Positions 13,459 through 23,943 of a DNA stretch of 64,000 nt are shown here, piece after piece. A program made the translations under genes and the position numbers. Positions within the stretch are counted from its first letter, which is position 1, and the number at the start of each line of letters is the position of its first letter. This DNA is from Balanoglossus misakiensis (Eukaryota > Hemichordata): contig CM082582.2 of NCBI GenBank assembly GCA_040954595.2, positions 7,688,001 through 7,752,000 on the forward strand, given 5' to 3'. Under the pieces are notes generated by a model that made no database searches, had not been told where the DNA came from, and saw only the letters and a program-made list of their open reading frames with translations.

Positions 13459-13808
13459 TATTGTGGCTTTATACAGTCTACAGCACATTTAAAATGCTTA
13501 CAGTCACAACTTTCACATGTATTTGGTTCATCAGGTAGGAAATACAAAGTATGATTTGTCTCAGCAGTACAAGCAACACTCCAAAAAAAGCATTTACAAG
13601 CAGTGACTTAGAAGGTTAGTTAATCAAATATACTTCGATAAATTCACATTATACTCTGTTACATGTTTTTGTACTTGTTAGTAGCAGAATTTGGTTTATT
13701 CCAATCCTCAGCTTGTAATGTAACATATCAAAATTGTCAAAACTGATTATGAATAATTATGTTCGGAATACATCGCGAGATACCACAATTTGTATTTCAA
13801 TGTGACGA

Positions 13809-13814
13809 AATAAA
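13809..13814 (+). terminator. Candidate poly(A) signal, PSMG2
   Basis: AATAAA about 810 bases after the PSMG2 stop codon, the first canonical hexamer on this strand. Confidence 0.45.
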
Positions 13815-14356
13815 TACAGAAACGGCACTCCGTAGAGTTGTTTGCAGGTATCAAAAACTGCTAGGTAAACAAAAGTGTTTTTGATTTGTTGTGAATTACC
13901 TTTTCATCATCATCTGCTTTTAAAATTAACATCTAATACAAAATAAATTGACAGGGAAACGGCGCGGTGATATGGTGCATGAACGTAGCGGTGCATAAGA
14001 TACTTTTGAAGTCATATGCAGAAATCTTTCACAATGGTTCAAAACAACTAAAAATTGCTAAAGCTACCCACTGCTCTCTTAGATCTACTTGCACACAAAG
14101 ACATGGGCAAACATACTTAAAACTTTTGTTTCAGCCAAACTTGGTTTGTCAAAATGTAGTCTCAAGCAAAGACAGGCCAAGGCCTGGCCACATTCCACAG
14201 AGGGCATACTTTAGAAAAATTCATAATTTTTTTTTTTGCCATTTCCTTCCGTGTTTGACAGCATCATCTTCGGAACGGTATGTTCTTCGCAACATACAAG
14301 GGTATCATTCAGTACTGTGTCAACCTCTCCCCCTACGCGTTATCTGCAGATATTAT

Positions 14357-17300
14357 TTACATTTTCGACACACGCTCTTCCAGGGACTTGAGCTCGTTGG
14401 CGACTTCTTGAGGCAGGTCTTGATTGACTTGCTCGTCGAAGTACGCACCGATCTCCTTGACTTCGTTCTGCCAGAAATCTTTGGGGACATTAAAAAGGTC
14501 CTTGTAACTGACATCTAAGTCAAGTCCATCCAGGTTGAGAGCGCCCTCTTTAGGGATGTTACCGATGGCCGTCTTCACGGCGCTGTCCTCGCCGCTGCAT
14601 CGACGGATGATCCAGTCGATGACGCGGGAGTTCTCGCCGAAGCCTGGCCAGACGAATTTCTCGTTCTTGTCCTTGAGGAACCAGTTGACGTGGTAGATCT
14701 TGGGGAGCTTCAGACCGGGTCTGTCCTCGAAGCTCAGCCAGTGACGCAGGTACCCGCCAAAGTTGTAGCCGAAGAAGGGTCTCATGGCGAATGGATCGTG
14801 CATCACCACCTTTGCTGTAATCCAAAATAAGAAACTACAATCAGCTTCCTGAAGTTGAATCATAATATGAAGATCCTGTGCAGCAGCAACTGGTAGCACA
14901 AGTTCTTACAACTCTATATGAGAGAGTGCTAACAGTAGCTTTTCACAGATGACCAAAATCGAATTATGGAGAACTGAAATTTCTCGATCGTAACGGTGCG
15001 CAAACGCAAGCTTGAACTGAACACAGAGACATTCTTTTACTTACCAGTGTGTTCAGCAGCTGCTGTAGCTTCTGATCTCATGGAAGCACCGACAAATACG
15101 CCGTGTTTCCAGTCGAGTGCTTCATACACTAGTGGCACACCTGGCAAATATAGGGCAGAATAGATCAGAGTTAGTCGCATGCAAAAAAGATCAAAATTCT
15201 GAATGCAAGTCAGGGATGTGGTGCCTCTCGTGTGATCAGAACGTTATAGTGACATCCACACTGTAAATTCTGAATGCACCCTCAAAAATTTGTCGAGGAC
15301 ATTGTGCCTTTTATTTTATCAGAATTGGTATTCAAAGTGTTATCAGGGGTGACATACACAATGAAAATACTGAATTCAACTCTGAATGAGTAAGCACACG
15401 CCAAGACTGCTCCCATTTGGTACATTCAAGCGCGACATAAAAAGCATCAGGATGGTGTCAAGGACACTGTTCCCATTCCAGCAGACTTGGTGCATTCGTG
15501 TGTGATACATAAATTAGCAAGTTAGCTTTCTCTTTCATTATGCCGTAGTGCTAAACATACTTCTTGCAGAATCTGGAACTTAGTTTGAACTCAGATGACA
15601 AAACAAAATCTTGTCTAATACCTTTTGGTCTCCTGCCACCAAAGATGACGGCAGAAATAGGAACACCCTCGGCACTTTCCCAGGCGGGGTCCATTGTCGG
15701 ACACTGGCGCGCCGGTGTGCAGAATCTGGAGTTGGGATGCGCAGCCACCATTTTCTTGCCATCGGCAGTCTTCATGTCCTTGTGCCAGTTCTTGACTCCC
15801 AGCCAAGTGGTAATTTTAGCATCCTGCATCAAGAAAAAGTAGTATACACCATTCAAAATAAATGTATAACTAGCCCATATCAACGACATCACTGGGCAAT
15901 AACCCAAAAATGATTGTATTTGTTCATCTTACTGTATCACCTGAAGGGTTAAGAAATAGAATTTTTTTGCATTAACCTTTGGTGTTTCGTCTTCCAGTCC
16001 TTCCCAAAACACTCCACCGTCATCAGTAGAGGCGGTATTCGTGAATACGGTGTTAGCGGTAATGCAAGCCATGGCGTTGGGGTTGGTCTTGGTGGACGTG
16101 CCCGGCGCCACGCCGAAGAATCCGCACTCGGGGTTGATGGCGCGAAGCTGGCCGTTCTTGTCGAATCTCATCCAGGCGATGTCGTCGCCCACGCACTCCA
16201 CTTTGAAGCCGGGGATGGTGGGGTTCATCATGGCCAAGTTGGTCTTGCCGCAGGCACTGGGGAAGGCTGCCGCCACGTACTTCTTTTCGCCTTTCGGGTT
16301 GGTGATGCCCAAGATCTGAAACACACAAAAACCAGTATGCATGGTCATACAAAGATAACTGAGTTGTTGATGTGTGTGATATTGCCGTATAAACCAGCTG
16401 AGAGTGAGAGAGAGAGAGACAGCAAGGTACATAGATAGAACAATGCAGCCACAGGGAAACAGTCCGACAAGCTGAAATTTTCTAGCTTACTGTCAGTTGC
16501 TTTAGTTGGCTCCTGGCTAACATCTCTGGCACAGTAAGAGAATATTTCTGTCACATCACTAATTTAATTCGGGTCTCAGTAGCACTGTCACAAAAAATCG
16601 GTCGCCTGCAGGGTCGGGGATGCCAAACCTCAATATTTAATTTTTAATGCCTGCGATTCGAGCCTTGCACTCTGATTTAGACAGCTTCCTTACCAACATG
16701 TGTTCCGCCAGCCATCCCTCATCCCTGGCGATGACGCTGGCAATTCTGAGAGCAAAGCACTTCTTTCCCAGCAAGGAATTGCCACCATAGCCGCTGCCGA
16801 ATGAAATGATTTCTCTGTCCGCTGGCAAATGGGCTATCCAGGTTTTCTCCGGATTACACGGCCAGTTATTGACTGCTGGTTCTGAAAATCGGAGAGAATC
16901 ACGAAAAGTTTATAAAGAAGAACTGAACAGATGAAATTCCACCTCCCAACACATATGTAGTTTTATTCTACTGAGTTTTGTAAACTTCAAATTTTTTCAT
17001 GAGGAAAATATCAGGACTCGTATGCCCCAGTCAGAATATATTTAGATTAGAGTGACTTACTTTCCATTGGAAGTGGTTGACCCACAGTGTGTAGACATTT
17101 TACAAATTCCCCATCACCGAGCACATCAAGAACTTTGCTTCCCACTCTGGTCATGAGCTTCATACAGGTCACTACATACAGTGAGTCTGTGCACTCTATG
17201 CCGACTTTGGACAGGGGCGACCCTATCGGTCCCATACTGTATGGAATAACGTACATGGTGCGACCTGCAAAAAGAGATAGAATTACAATCCTCCAGTTGC

Positions 17301-18251
17301 ACTTTTCAACTCGCAGAAAAAGAGGTAACGACGGCTTCCTGATATGTCATATTCAGTGCCAATTACGGTGTACGATTACACCACCAGATCAGATTATAGA
17401 GGACTCCGAGAGAACCACCCATTGCTTTTTTTCAAGTAGACATTCCTCTGCGCGCAAGAAGTATTTGTTTCACACTGCACGAAAAATCGCTGGCTACTGC
17501 ACAAAATTCTGGCAGTACGAGACCACTTAATTCTGACAAGTTTTTTTACAAGCACTTTCCAAATCAAAGATCACAGTACGGAAATGAATTTGTACTACAG
17601 CTATACCTTTCATGCATGACGGGAATCTGTCTTTCTTGAATACTTCAAAGTCCTTGGGTGATATCCATTGCGCCAACTTGCCCTTCACTCCTTTAGCTAC
17701 AATAGGCCTGGTATCTCGCTCATTTGGTGTGCAAATGACAGTTTTACTCTCCACACGAGCTACATCTTTAGGGTCAGTGTGCACCAGCCAACTGTAAAGA
17801 ACAAGTGCAATTTGTCTGGCACAGAATTCCACAAGTCTGCATGGGTAACGGTATTCATTCCATCAGAGCACCCTAGTCAAATATTAGACCCCTTGGGCTT
17901 TTTATAAAAAAAAAACTGTGCACGAAAGGTCCTCTATAAGTAAAATATTTGGGGAAAAGGCCGACTTTTAAGACAACAAATCTGATATTCGAGACATACC
18001 AGTTGTTGAGTTTTTTAATGGGTTTGATGACTCCATCGCTTTGCAGACGTTCCATGAACATTTTTTCTTCTTCTGCAGAACCGTCTAAAATGTGAATTTT
18101 ATCAGGTTTGCAAAGGTCGGCATTCCTCTTGACATAGTCTCTCACATTTGGACTAAGTGCATCTAGGTCGCCATGGACAACAGTGAAACATCTTGCATGA
18201 AGAGAATAAGGCGTTCTGTTCAGCTGGTGCTTCAGTAGTCCACAGGAGCGA
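14357..18251 (-). CDS. PCK: Phosphoenolpyruvate carboxykinase (GTP), first exon missing
   Basis: Eight phase-consistent exons: 18251-18000, 17791-17607, 17264-17061, 16881-16694, 16315-15977, 15823-15622, 15140-15045, 14814-14357. They encode about 641 residues; human PCK2 has 640 and PCK1 622. The enzyme makes PEP from oxaloacetate with GTP. Visible motifs are the substrate-binding segment [19 protein letters not shown], the P-loop [14 protein letters not shown] with the reactive Cys, the metal-binding GDDIAWM, and [14 protein letters not shown]. The first exon listed opens in phase 2 with no in-frame Met, so an upstream exon is needed. It codes about 37 residues before the conserved [12 protein letters not shown]. 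That stretch is Arg-rich with acidic residues only near its end, like a mitochondrial presequence. The C-terminus (EQVNQDLP...SLEERVSKM) also resembles mitochondrial PCK2. Confidence 0.95.
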
Positions 18252-19769
18252 CTGTGAATGTAAACAGAATTTTTTTTAATGACAAAGAGCTTGGGTAATA
18301 CACTTCTATCAAGTAATTTAACAGTTAAGACAACAGATTACCATTGTTTGCTCATAGGCTTTTACAGTAATCCCAATAAAGTGTTGACCTTCTGTGACCT
18401 TCTAAACTTGCATTTGTATTGTAATTACCTTACATTTGTTCAAGAACAGTTTCACTTACAAGATCTGCCAGCAAAAAGGCAGTAAATCTAAATTGCATTT
18501 ATATATTTTCTCTACACTGTAGTGAATCAATATGTCCAGCCCACATTGTGAAGTAAGGTGGTTGAGACACTATTTGTAATGTAAATTATACTGTTTGACA
18601 CTTAAACTGTAGGCTTTTGTTCATGAAATGAAGGTCACACTAGGTCACATGTATGAGGTCAATGACATGCGCGTCTGACAGTAGCAGCGCGCTCAGCACG
18701 CACAAGCGCAGCAGCGTTGAAGACAAGGACACGTCGACACTGTAGCGACCTTTATTGAAATATATTCCGGACGCACTGTCGATGCCATTTTGGGCAACAT
18801 GACTAGAAATTGCAGACTTTCAATCTCAAGAAGAACTGCCAGAAGACGAAGTAGACGCACATGGTGTACTGTACGTACGTGCACATCGAAAGGTCACGGA
18901 AGTATACGGTGACACTCAGATGACCTTAACTGGCCAGCTCCGTTGTCGAGCATAATTTATACATCATATACATAAAATATCACCTGAAATCATCGGCTTG
19001 AAATGGGGACTTGAAATGGCGCCATGCACTACAGATTGAAACCTTTATTTACTTTCCTTGCATATCAAGCCATAATATCGAAATTATTCTGGTTTGATGT
19101 GTCAAAAAAGACAGAAGCAAATTGCGAAAACGTCGGCTGTTAACAGCGAGGTCTCGATCGGTCACGTACACAGTGCAGTGGCTTCTTTGCCAAGGCCCTG
19201 CATTCATCAACGTAATATCAGGTTTTACAAAAAAAAAAATAGGATCTATACTTACCGCAATAGGTGTACATATAAAGACGGCATTTTGATGACCTTTTCA
19301 AACGTGGCAATTGCCTATCGCAGTCAAACCATATATCAGAATCCCAATCTGTCCAGGGATAGGAAATCAGTTACTGCTATTACCCGAGTCCCTGATGCTG
19401 TCAATGTTCAAAGGAAAGTTCCGAAGGTACAGGGTACAATTCATGTGATGTATTCCTCCGCCAAAAACATAAATCTGTCAAAATAGTATTTAATTTCGGG
19501 ATGTGGTATTATTCCACATACGTGTGTGCTTCACGTGCTAATAAGTTTACCTAAGTCGTTATTTAGGGTGCGTTGGTCTAAATTTTGAAAAGGGAATGTT
19601 CAGAAACGTAACATTTTTCAAGTGTCGCATTGATATTTTATATGTGTAATATGTGTAAACCGGCAAATATGGAGGTGTGTCACACTTGCGTTTGTGATTG
19701 GTTTACTAATCACATGTGATAAATGTTTACATGACAATAGAGCCAAGGTCAAAAGAGGCCACCGGGCAC

Positions 19770-20274
19770 TTAAAGGGACAAAGTCTCTCTCTCACTCTTC
19801 TTTTCCCATTTATTATGTTTGACTCACTACACTGTTTATGCTAATGCACATGTGGATATATAGTGAATCAACATTCAACCATCACGTTTGTAGGATATGA
19901 GAGTAAAAATCTCGCCAAAATGAATAAATGGTAAACACCGAATATTCATTTTGGCGAGTTTTTCACTCTTGTGCCTACATCTTGTGGGATGGAAGGTGTG
20001 TGTGGTTGAACTATGAGTAAAATTTCTCCATAATGTTTACCATAGAGATTGTCAAAGTCACTAAATTTGGCGGCCATTTTGAATGCCATAGACTAAGCAC
20101 AGATATAGGCGGCCATTTTGAACCTCAAATTTGGCGGCCATTTTGAAAGTCTTAATTTTAAGGCAATTTTGAAAAGACCCCCTCTCCCCCCGAATTTAAT
20201 GAGTAAATGAAGAATTATTTTCGGCAATAAATAATCTAAAGTAGCCAAAAATGAGAGAGACTTTGTCCTTTTAA
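19770..20274. mobile_element. TTAA-ended MITE, family A, copy 1
   Basis: The ends read TTAAAGGGACAAAGTCTCTC and, inverted, GAGAGACTTTGTCCTTTTAA. The TTAA at each edge looks like the target duplication. An internal palindrome pairs CTCGCCAAAATGAATA (about 19911) with TATTCATTTTGGCGAG (about 19943). A second, 354-bp copy is at 26425-26778 with the same ends and internal palindrome. TTAA duplications occur with piggyBac and Kolobok transposases, and the purine-rich AGGGAC start favours Kolobok. No transposase is present. Confidence 0.88.
20068..20144. repeat. Three copies of GGCGGCCATTTTGAA
   Basis: The 15-mer GGCGGCCATTTTGAA occurs three times in about 75 bases in the right half of MITE A copy 1, twice preceded by AAATTT. 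It is absent from the shorter copy at 26425, so it is an insertion or expansion specific to this copy. GGCCATTTT (AAAATGGCC on the other strand) resembles a YY1-type core. Confidence 0.75.
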
Positions 20275-21837
20275 AACAGCGAAGGTTTAATACCTTGTTA
20301 ACGTTTTAACAACAAAACAAACTGAAACATTTCACTATGTAAGTGATAGCAAAGTGATCAAAGCAAATACACACACTCCAACACACACACAAACACACTT
20401 CGCCACTGAATATAATTCATAACCTGTTGAAATATCAATATTAAGGATACTAGATTTGTCTTTGTTTCTAAAATTACAAAACTCAACTCAGAACCATCTG
20501 ACAGAAGGATACTGTTCATCAATTCTGGCTAATTTTGTATCACACAAAGTTCTTGTGTTATTATATAATCTACAGGAAAAAAGATTACAAAGTTTGATTG
20601 TAATCTGCTTCAAACTTTACGCAATCAAACTGCAGCTATATAGATTTGTAGACTTAATTCACTGACACTTATGTGGTACACAGAGAGTTACATATAAAGA
20701 CAGATTTTTTAATTAGACAACATTACTCCTATTCCTTTACCTTTGACCCCTTAAAAGGGAGGATTGTATTTATATTCGTTCACTGTCTTTGTGAGGCAAT
20801 GACGCAACCCCAGTGATTTTCAATGGGAAGCTATCATTCTTTGGAGTACATGTACAGTAATTATCATGGCTTTAGAAGGCACTGACTTCAAAAGAAAACA
20901 TTGCTGGCAACATGCAGAACACAATACCGATACCCATTCACAGTGTTTTAAACCTGAAGTTGGCACTCGACACATGCATTGAAGTACATGTACTTTCTGC
21001 CATACCTTTATCACACACAGCACTCTAGCACCTGTGAAGATTATTTACTTTAATACAAAAGGACTAAATATCGCTATCTTTGACACACACCTGTCGCATA
21101 TATCATCGAAAAATGACCTCATAAATTATACACAATTTGAGGTGGGACTCAGCATCAATAGAAGCACATTGTAAAGGAACATAAGAATATACATGCACTG
21201 TATGTTATGCAATGTTCATGTTTATTGAAGTCTTTTCAGTGGTTCTACAGATATTGGACATGCTTGGAGATTAGAATCTTACTCTGTCTTCATAACTAAA
21301 TCATTTTTCCAGTTGGTTACATTTATTGGCCATACACATCACCGGATTGCTTTTGATTTTGTTGCCTGGCTGTTTTGCTTGTCATTTCCCCATACGGGTG
21401 GATGAAAGTTTACTGTTCCAGCTATAAACATTATGTATGTCTGTAGAAGCTATTTTACCATTCGTCTGAACTTGTGATCAGGAAAACAAATTTCAGTTGT
21501 AGAATAGGAGCATTTTCATTCTAAATGATGGCAGATCAGATAATAGATTATCATATTAGCCATATGCAAATCCATCGATGAAAATCTTTGTCTCTAGTGA
21601 ATGAAATCTACATAATGATCACAAACTCTGCCAGCTTGTACAATTAAATCTCCTCCAATTACATCACTGTGCAACATGTGCAGATGAGACACATTGAGAA
21701 GCTGCCACAATACAAAAGGTGTGTGCGAGCATGTATGTGTCTCTAATAGACAGAGACACGCTCAAAGAGATCATTGGAAAAAAAAAATATTTTTAGCATG
21801 TAATTACAGCAAGACTGAACCTGACCTAAATTCTATG

Positions 21838-21843
21838 TTTTAT
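21838..21843 (-). terminator. Candidate poly(A) signal after alternative PTPN exon
   Basis: TTTATT on the + strand gives AATAAA on the - strand, about 190 bases beyond the stop of the candidate alternative exon at 22029-22104. This placement fits a true terminal exon. Confidence 0.4.
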
Positions 21844-22028
21844 TTTTAGTGCAGCCATGACTAGCAAAACTAAATACCCAATCTATTTTGTCAAAAAAAA
21901 CCTTATATTTTAGCTAGTTTCCTTTGCTACAGCATTTTTGCCTCAAATTTAATGCATGGTCCTTTTTGAAACGTGTTGACATGGAAATAGTTGCCATGGG
22001 TACCAAGTATTTTGCACCGTGCAGTTTT

Positions 22029-22104
22029 TCAAAGTTTGGATGGAGAGGGTTTGGCGCTGGACCCACTTGAAGTTTTCCTTTGCTTTCGTTCGGCGGTCGC
22101 TGGC
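22029..22104 (-). CDS. Candidate alternative terminal exon of the PTPN1/2 gene
   Basis: The - strand has a strong acceptor (pyrimidine-rich GTCTTTTGTTTTTTGTTGTAG, just upstream of 22104). Exon 8 of the phosphatase gene ends in phase 2. Joined to this exon, the frame runs 24 residues beyond the junction Arg and stops at 22029. The tail is very basic and Ser/Pro-rich, beginning PATAERKQRKTSSGSS. The product would be 392 residues without a membrane anchor. For comparison, human PTPN2 has a 387-residue nuclear form and a 415-residue ER form made by the same kind of 3' alternative splicing. A poly(A) hexamer follows at 21838. This is inference from splice signals; a longer frame in another phase also exists here. 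Confidence 0.5.
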
Positions 22105-22226
22105 CTACAACAAAAAACAAAAGACACTCAATCAGGTTCCACCATCTCTGTATGGACTGAGAAAAACTGCAGCTCAAAGAAAGTCTTCATCATTCTCACT
22201 GGCTGCAGTGTTGATCTTCAGTAGTA

Positions 22227-22354
22227 CAGTCAAACCTGTGTTAGTGGCCACTTTGTTACAGTCCCAGTGCAATTGACACTAATATTAATTGACCTGTCTA
22301 TATTGGCCAGTTTAGGAAAGTCTTTTGACTGGTCACTATAGACACGTTTGACTG
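22227..22354. mobile_element. Short MITE with CAGTCAAAC ends
   Basis: A 128-bp element begins CAGTCAAACCTGTGTTAGTG and ends with the inverse CACTATAGACACGTTTGACTG-type sequence. The outer nine bases pair perfectly and pairing continues with mismatches for about 24 bases. It has no coding capacity. It lies between the alternative and the main terminal exon of the PTPN gene. Confidence 0.75.
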
Positions 22355-23943
22355 AATATGAATTGAAGGGAATGGCAGAGAACTAGTATCGACTACAAGG
22401 AATCCAAATGTTTGCCTGTTGTGTCCAGTTTATAGAAGCTGTTGTCAGTTAACTGAAGCTCCTTGAGATAACATACACTGCAACCCTTCAAGCAGAACTC
22501 CCTCCCAAAACTAATTCACAGCAACCGTACATATTGAGTCAAAAAATCTTTTTATTGTTAAAAAGGAATACATCATAGGATATTTCTAAAGGTATAGATA
22601 TCATACAGTGAAATGAAATGAATTTAAAAACTGGCCACTGACATTAAAATAATTTGGGCTCTCCCATTGTGCTACTTCACCGTTTTCTTTTACAAAAATC
22701 GTCCTGATGTGTGAATATTGAATGATAGGGCAGTACATGAAAGTTCCAATGTCTGTATGAACTATCCTGGATGTAGTATGTGAACTAACCACAACAGAAT
22801 TTTTTTTTTTACATCTACAATCATTGAAACGTCACTCACATATGCATGTGCGCAGACACACGCACTTACACAGATGCAAATGCGCACACACACATGTAAG
22901 CACACACACAAGCACTGTGATATGCACACACACACGTGTAAGTGCATACATGCACACCCATGCTCTGTCTCTGGAGCTTGTGAAGCTTATGATCTTAAAA
23001 AATTATGATCATCAAATACATGATCAGAAAGTATTTATCTTTCCAAAAGCCTTATCTTTCTCAAATTCCTCAATTGACTAAAAGAGCCACAGAGAGCAGA
23101 GCACAACACAACAGTACATTAATGTTTATATTCAAACACCCAAGAAAAACATTTCACTACATTCTCAAGTGTCACAAAAAGTGCAACTGGCCATCATTGA
23201 TTTTAATAGTGACAGTTAACCCTTTCACCTCCATTTATCTGTGCACAAGTCCACTAATACAAAAGAAATCTGAGGTTCAACCAAAAATTGTGAAGCAGTT
23301 TGGATTGGACTTTCCCAGAGCGCTTTGCTGTCAAAGCTTCCTTTGCTGATCTCTATTTGTCATCTTGAGGGTGCACACCTAGTGGCCAAAGTACAATAAT
23401 CTGTTCTTTTTTTTTTACTGACAATGGACAATATATCGCTGTGAACGTATAACACTGACAGCTTTGCTTATACAAAAACACAAAAATTTGATGATGAAAT
23501 ATTTTAATCTGTAGAATCATAAAAGTCTTTCTCTTTCAACGACGGACACACTTCAGGTAAAATCATAAAAATTCTTGTCCCAGTCTTTTTAGCTTTGTAC
23601 AAATGGGCACGGATTCAGTTTCTCTCATGACTGAAGTTCTGAAGATAATTCAGACTGTTCTTATAAAATCATTATAAGTAAGGATGCATACATATCAAAC
23701 AGCGCCCCCAATATATAATGGGGCAATCATCGGGTCTCTTGCAAAACGAAAGAAACACTTTTATTGAAACCAACGTGTGACCTGAATTTTTTTTTATACA
23801 TGAATGTATACCACTTTTGAGGTACGCCTACCGCTGTACTCCACTGTGAAACTAAAATACTGGAACCTGGAGAAAGTTTATATGTTAGACCTTTTGCTAC
23901 TTCAATATTAAAATCTTTCGATAAAACTGAAAATGTGTCAATG
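22355..23943 (-). other. Probable 3' UTR of the PTPN tail-anchored transcript
   Basis: No coding signal on either strand. A - strand AATAAA (22551-22556) lies about 1.39 kb past the stop at 23944 and could end this transcript. An imperfect CA/GT-rich tract occupies about 22850-22965. A fragment of the dispersed CCCTTTCACC repeat family is near 23219. Confidence 0.5.
22551..22556 (-). terminator. Candidate poly(A) signal, PTPN main form
   Basis: TTTATT on the + strand reads AATAAA on the - strand, about 1.39 kb downstream of the tail-anchor stop codon. Confidence 0.4.

Larger units (their letters stand above)
12998..14356. other. Converging 3' untranslated regions of PSMG2 and PCK
   Basis: No coding signal. 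Sense-strand AATAAA at 13809-13814 is the first canonical signal after the PSMG2 stop. On the other strand AATAAA at 13453-13458 lies past the PCK stop at 14357. If both are used, the two 3' UTRs overlap tail to tail by about 360 bases. Other PCK-strand hexamers between 13.4 and 14.3 kb could shorten this. Confidence 0.5.
18252..22028. other. PCK upstream region and intergenic DNA
   Basis: The missing PCK first exon should lie here. One weak candidate is a - strand segment near 18.73-18.80 kb with an ATG in a GATGCCATT/AATGGCATC context and a possible donor at 18732, but the donor is poor and I do not call it. The rest holds a MITE (19770-20274) and no domain-bearing frame. The region 20.3-21.9 kb is plain AT-rich sequence, with its left end downstream of the phosphatase gene. 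Confidence 0.5.

Noticed and set aside
19094-19486. 130-codon frame on the + strand upstream of PCK
   Set aside because: No motif, unremarkable composition, no splice partners. Length alone is within chance for this base composition.
21914-22177. 87-codon frame over the alternative PTPN exon in another phase
   Set aside because: After the acceptor at 22104 this frame does not match the phase-2 end of exon 8, whereas the shorter basic-tail frame does. It was kept only as an alternative reading.
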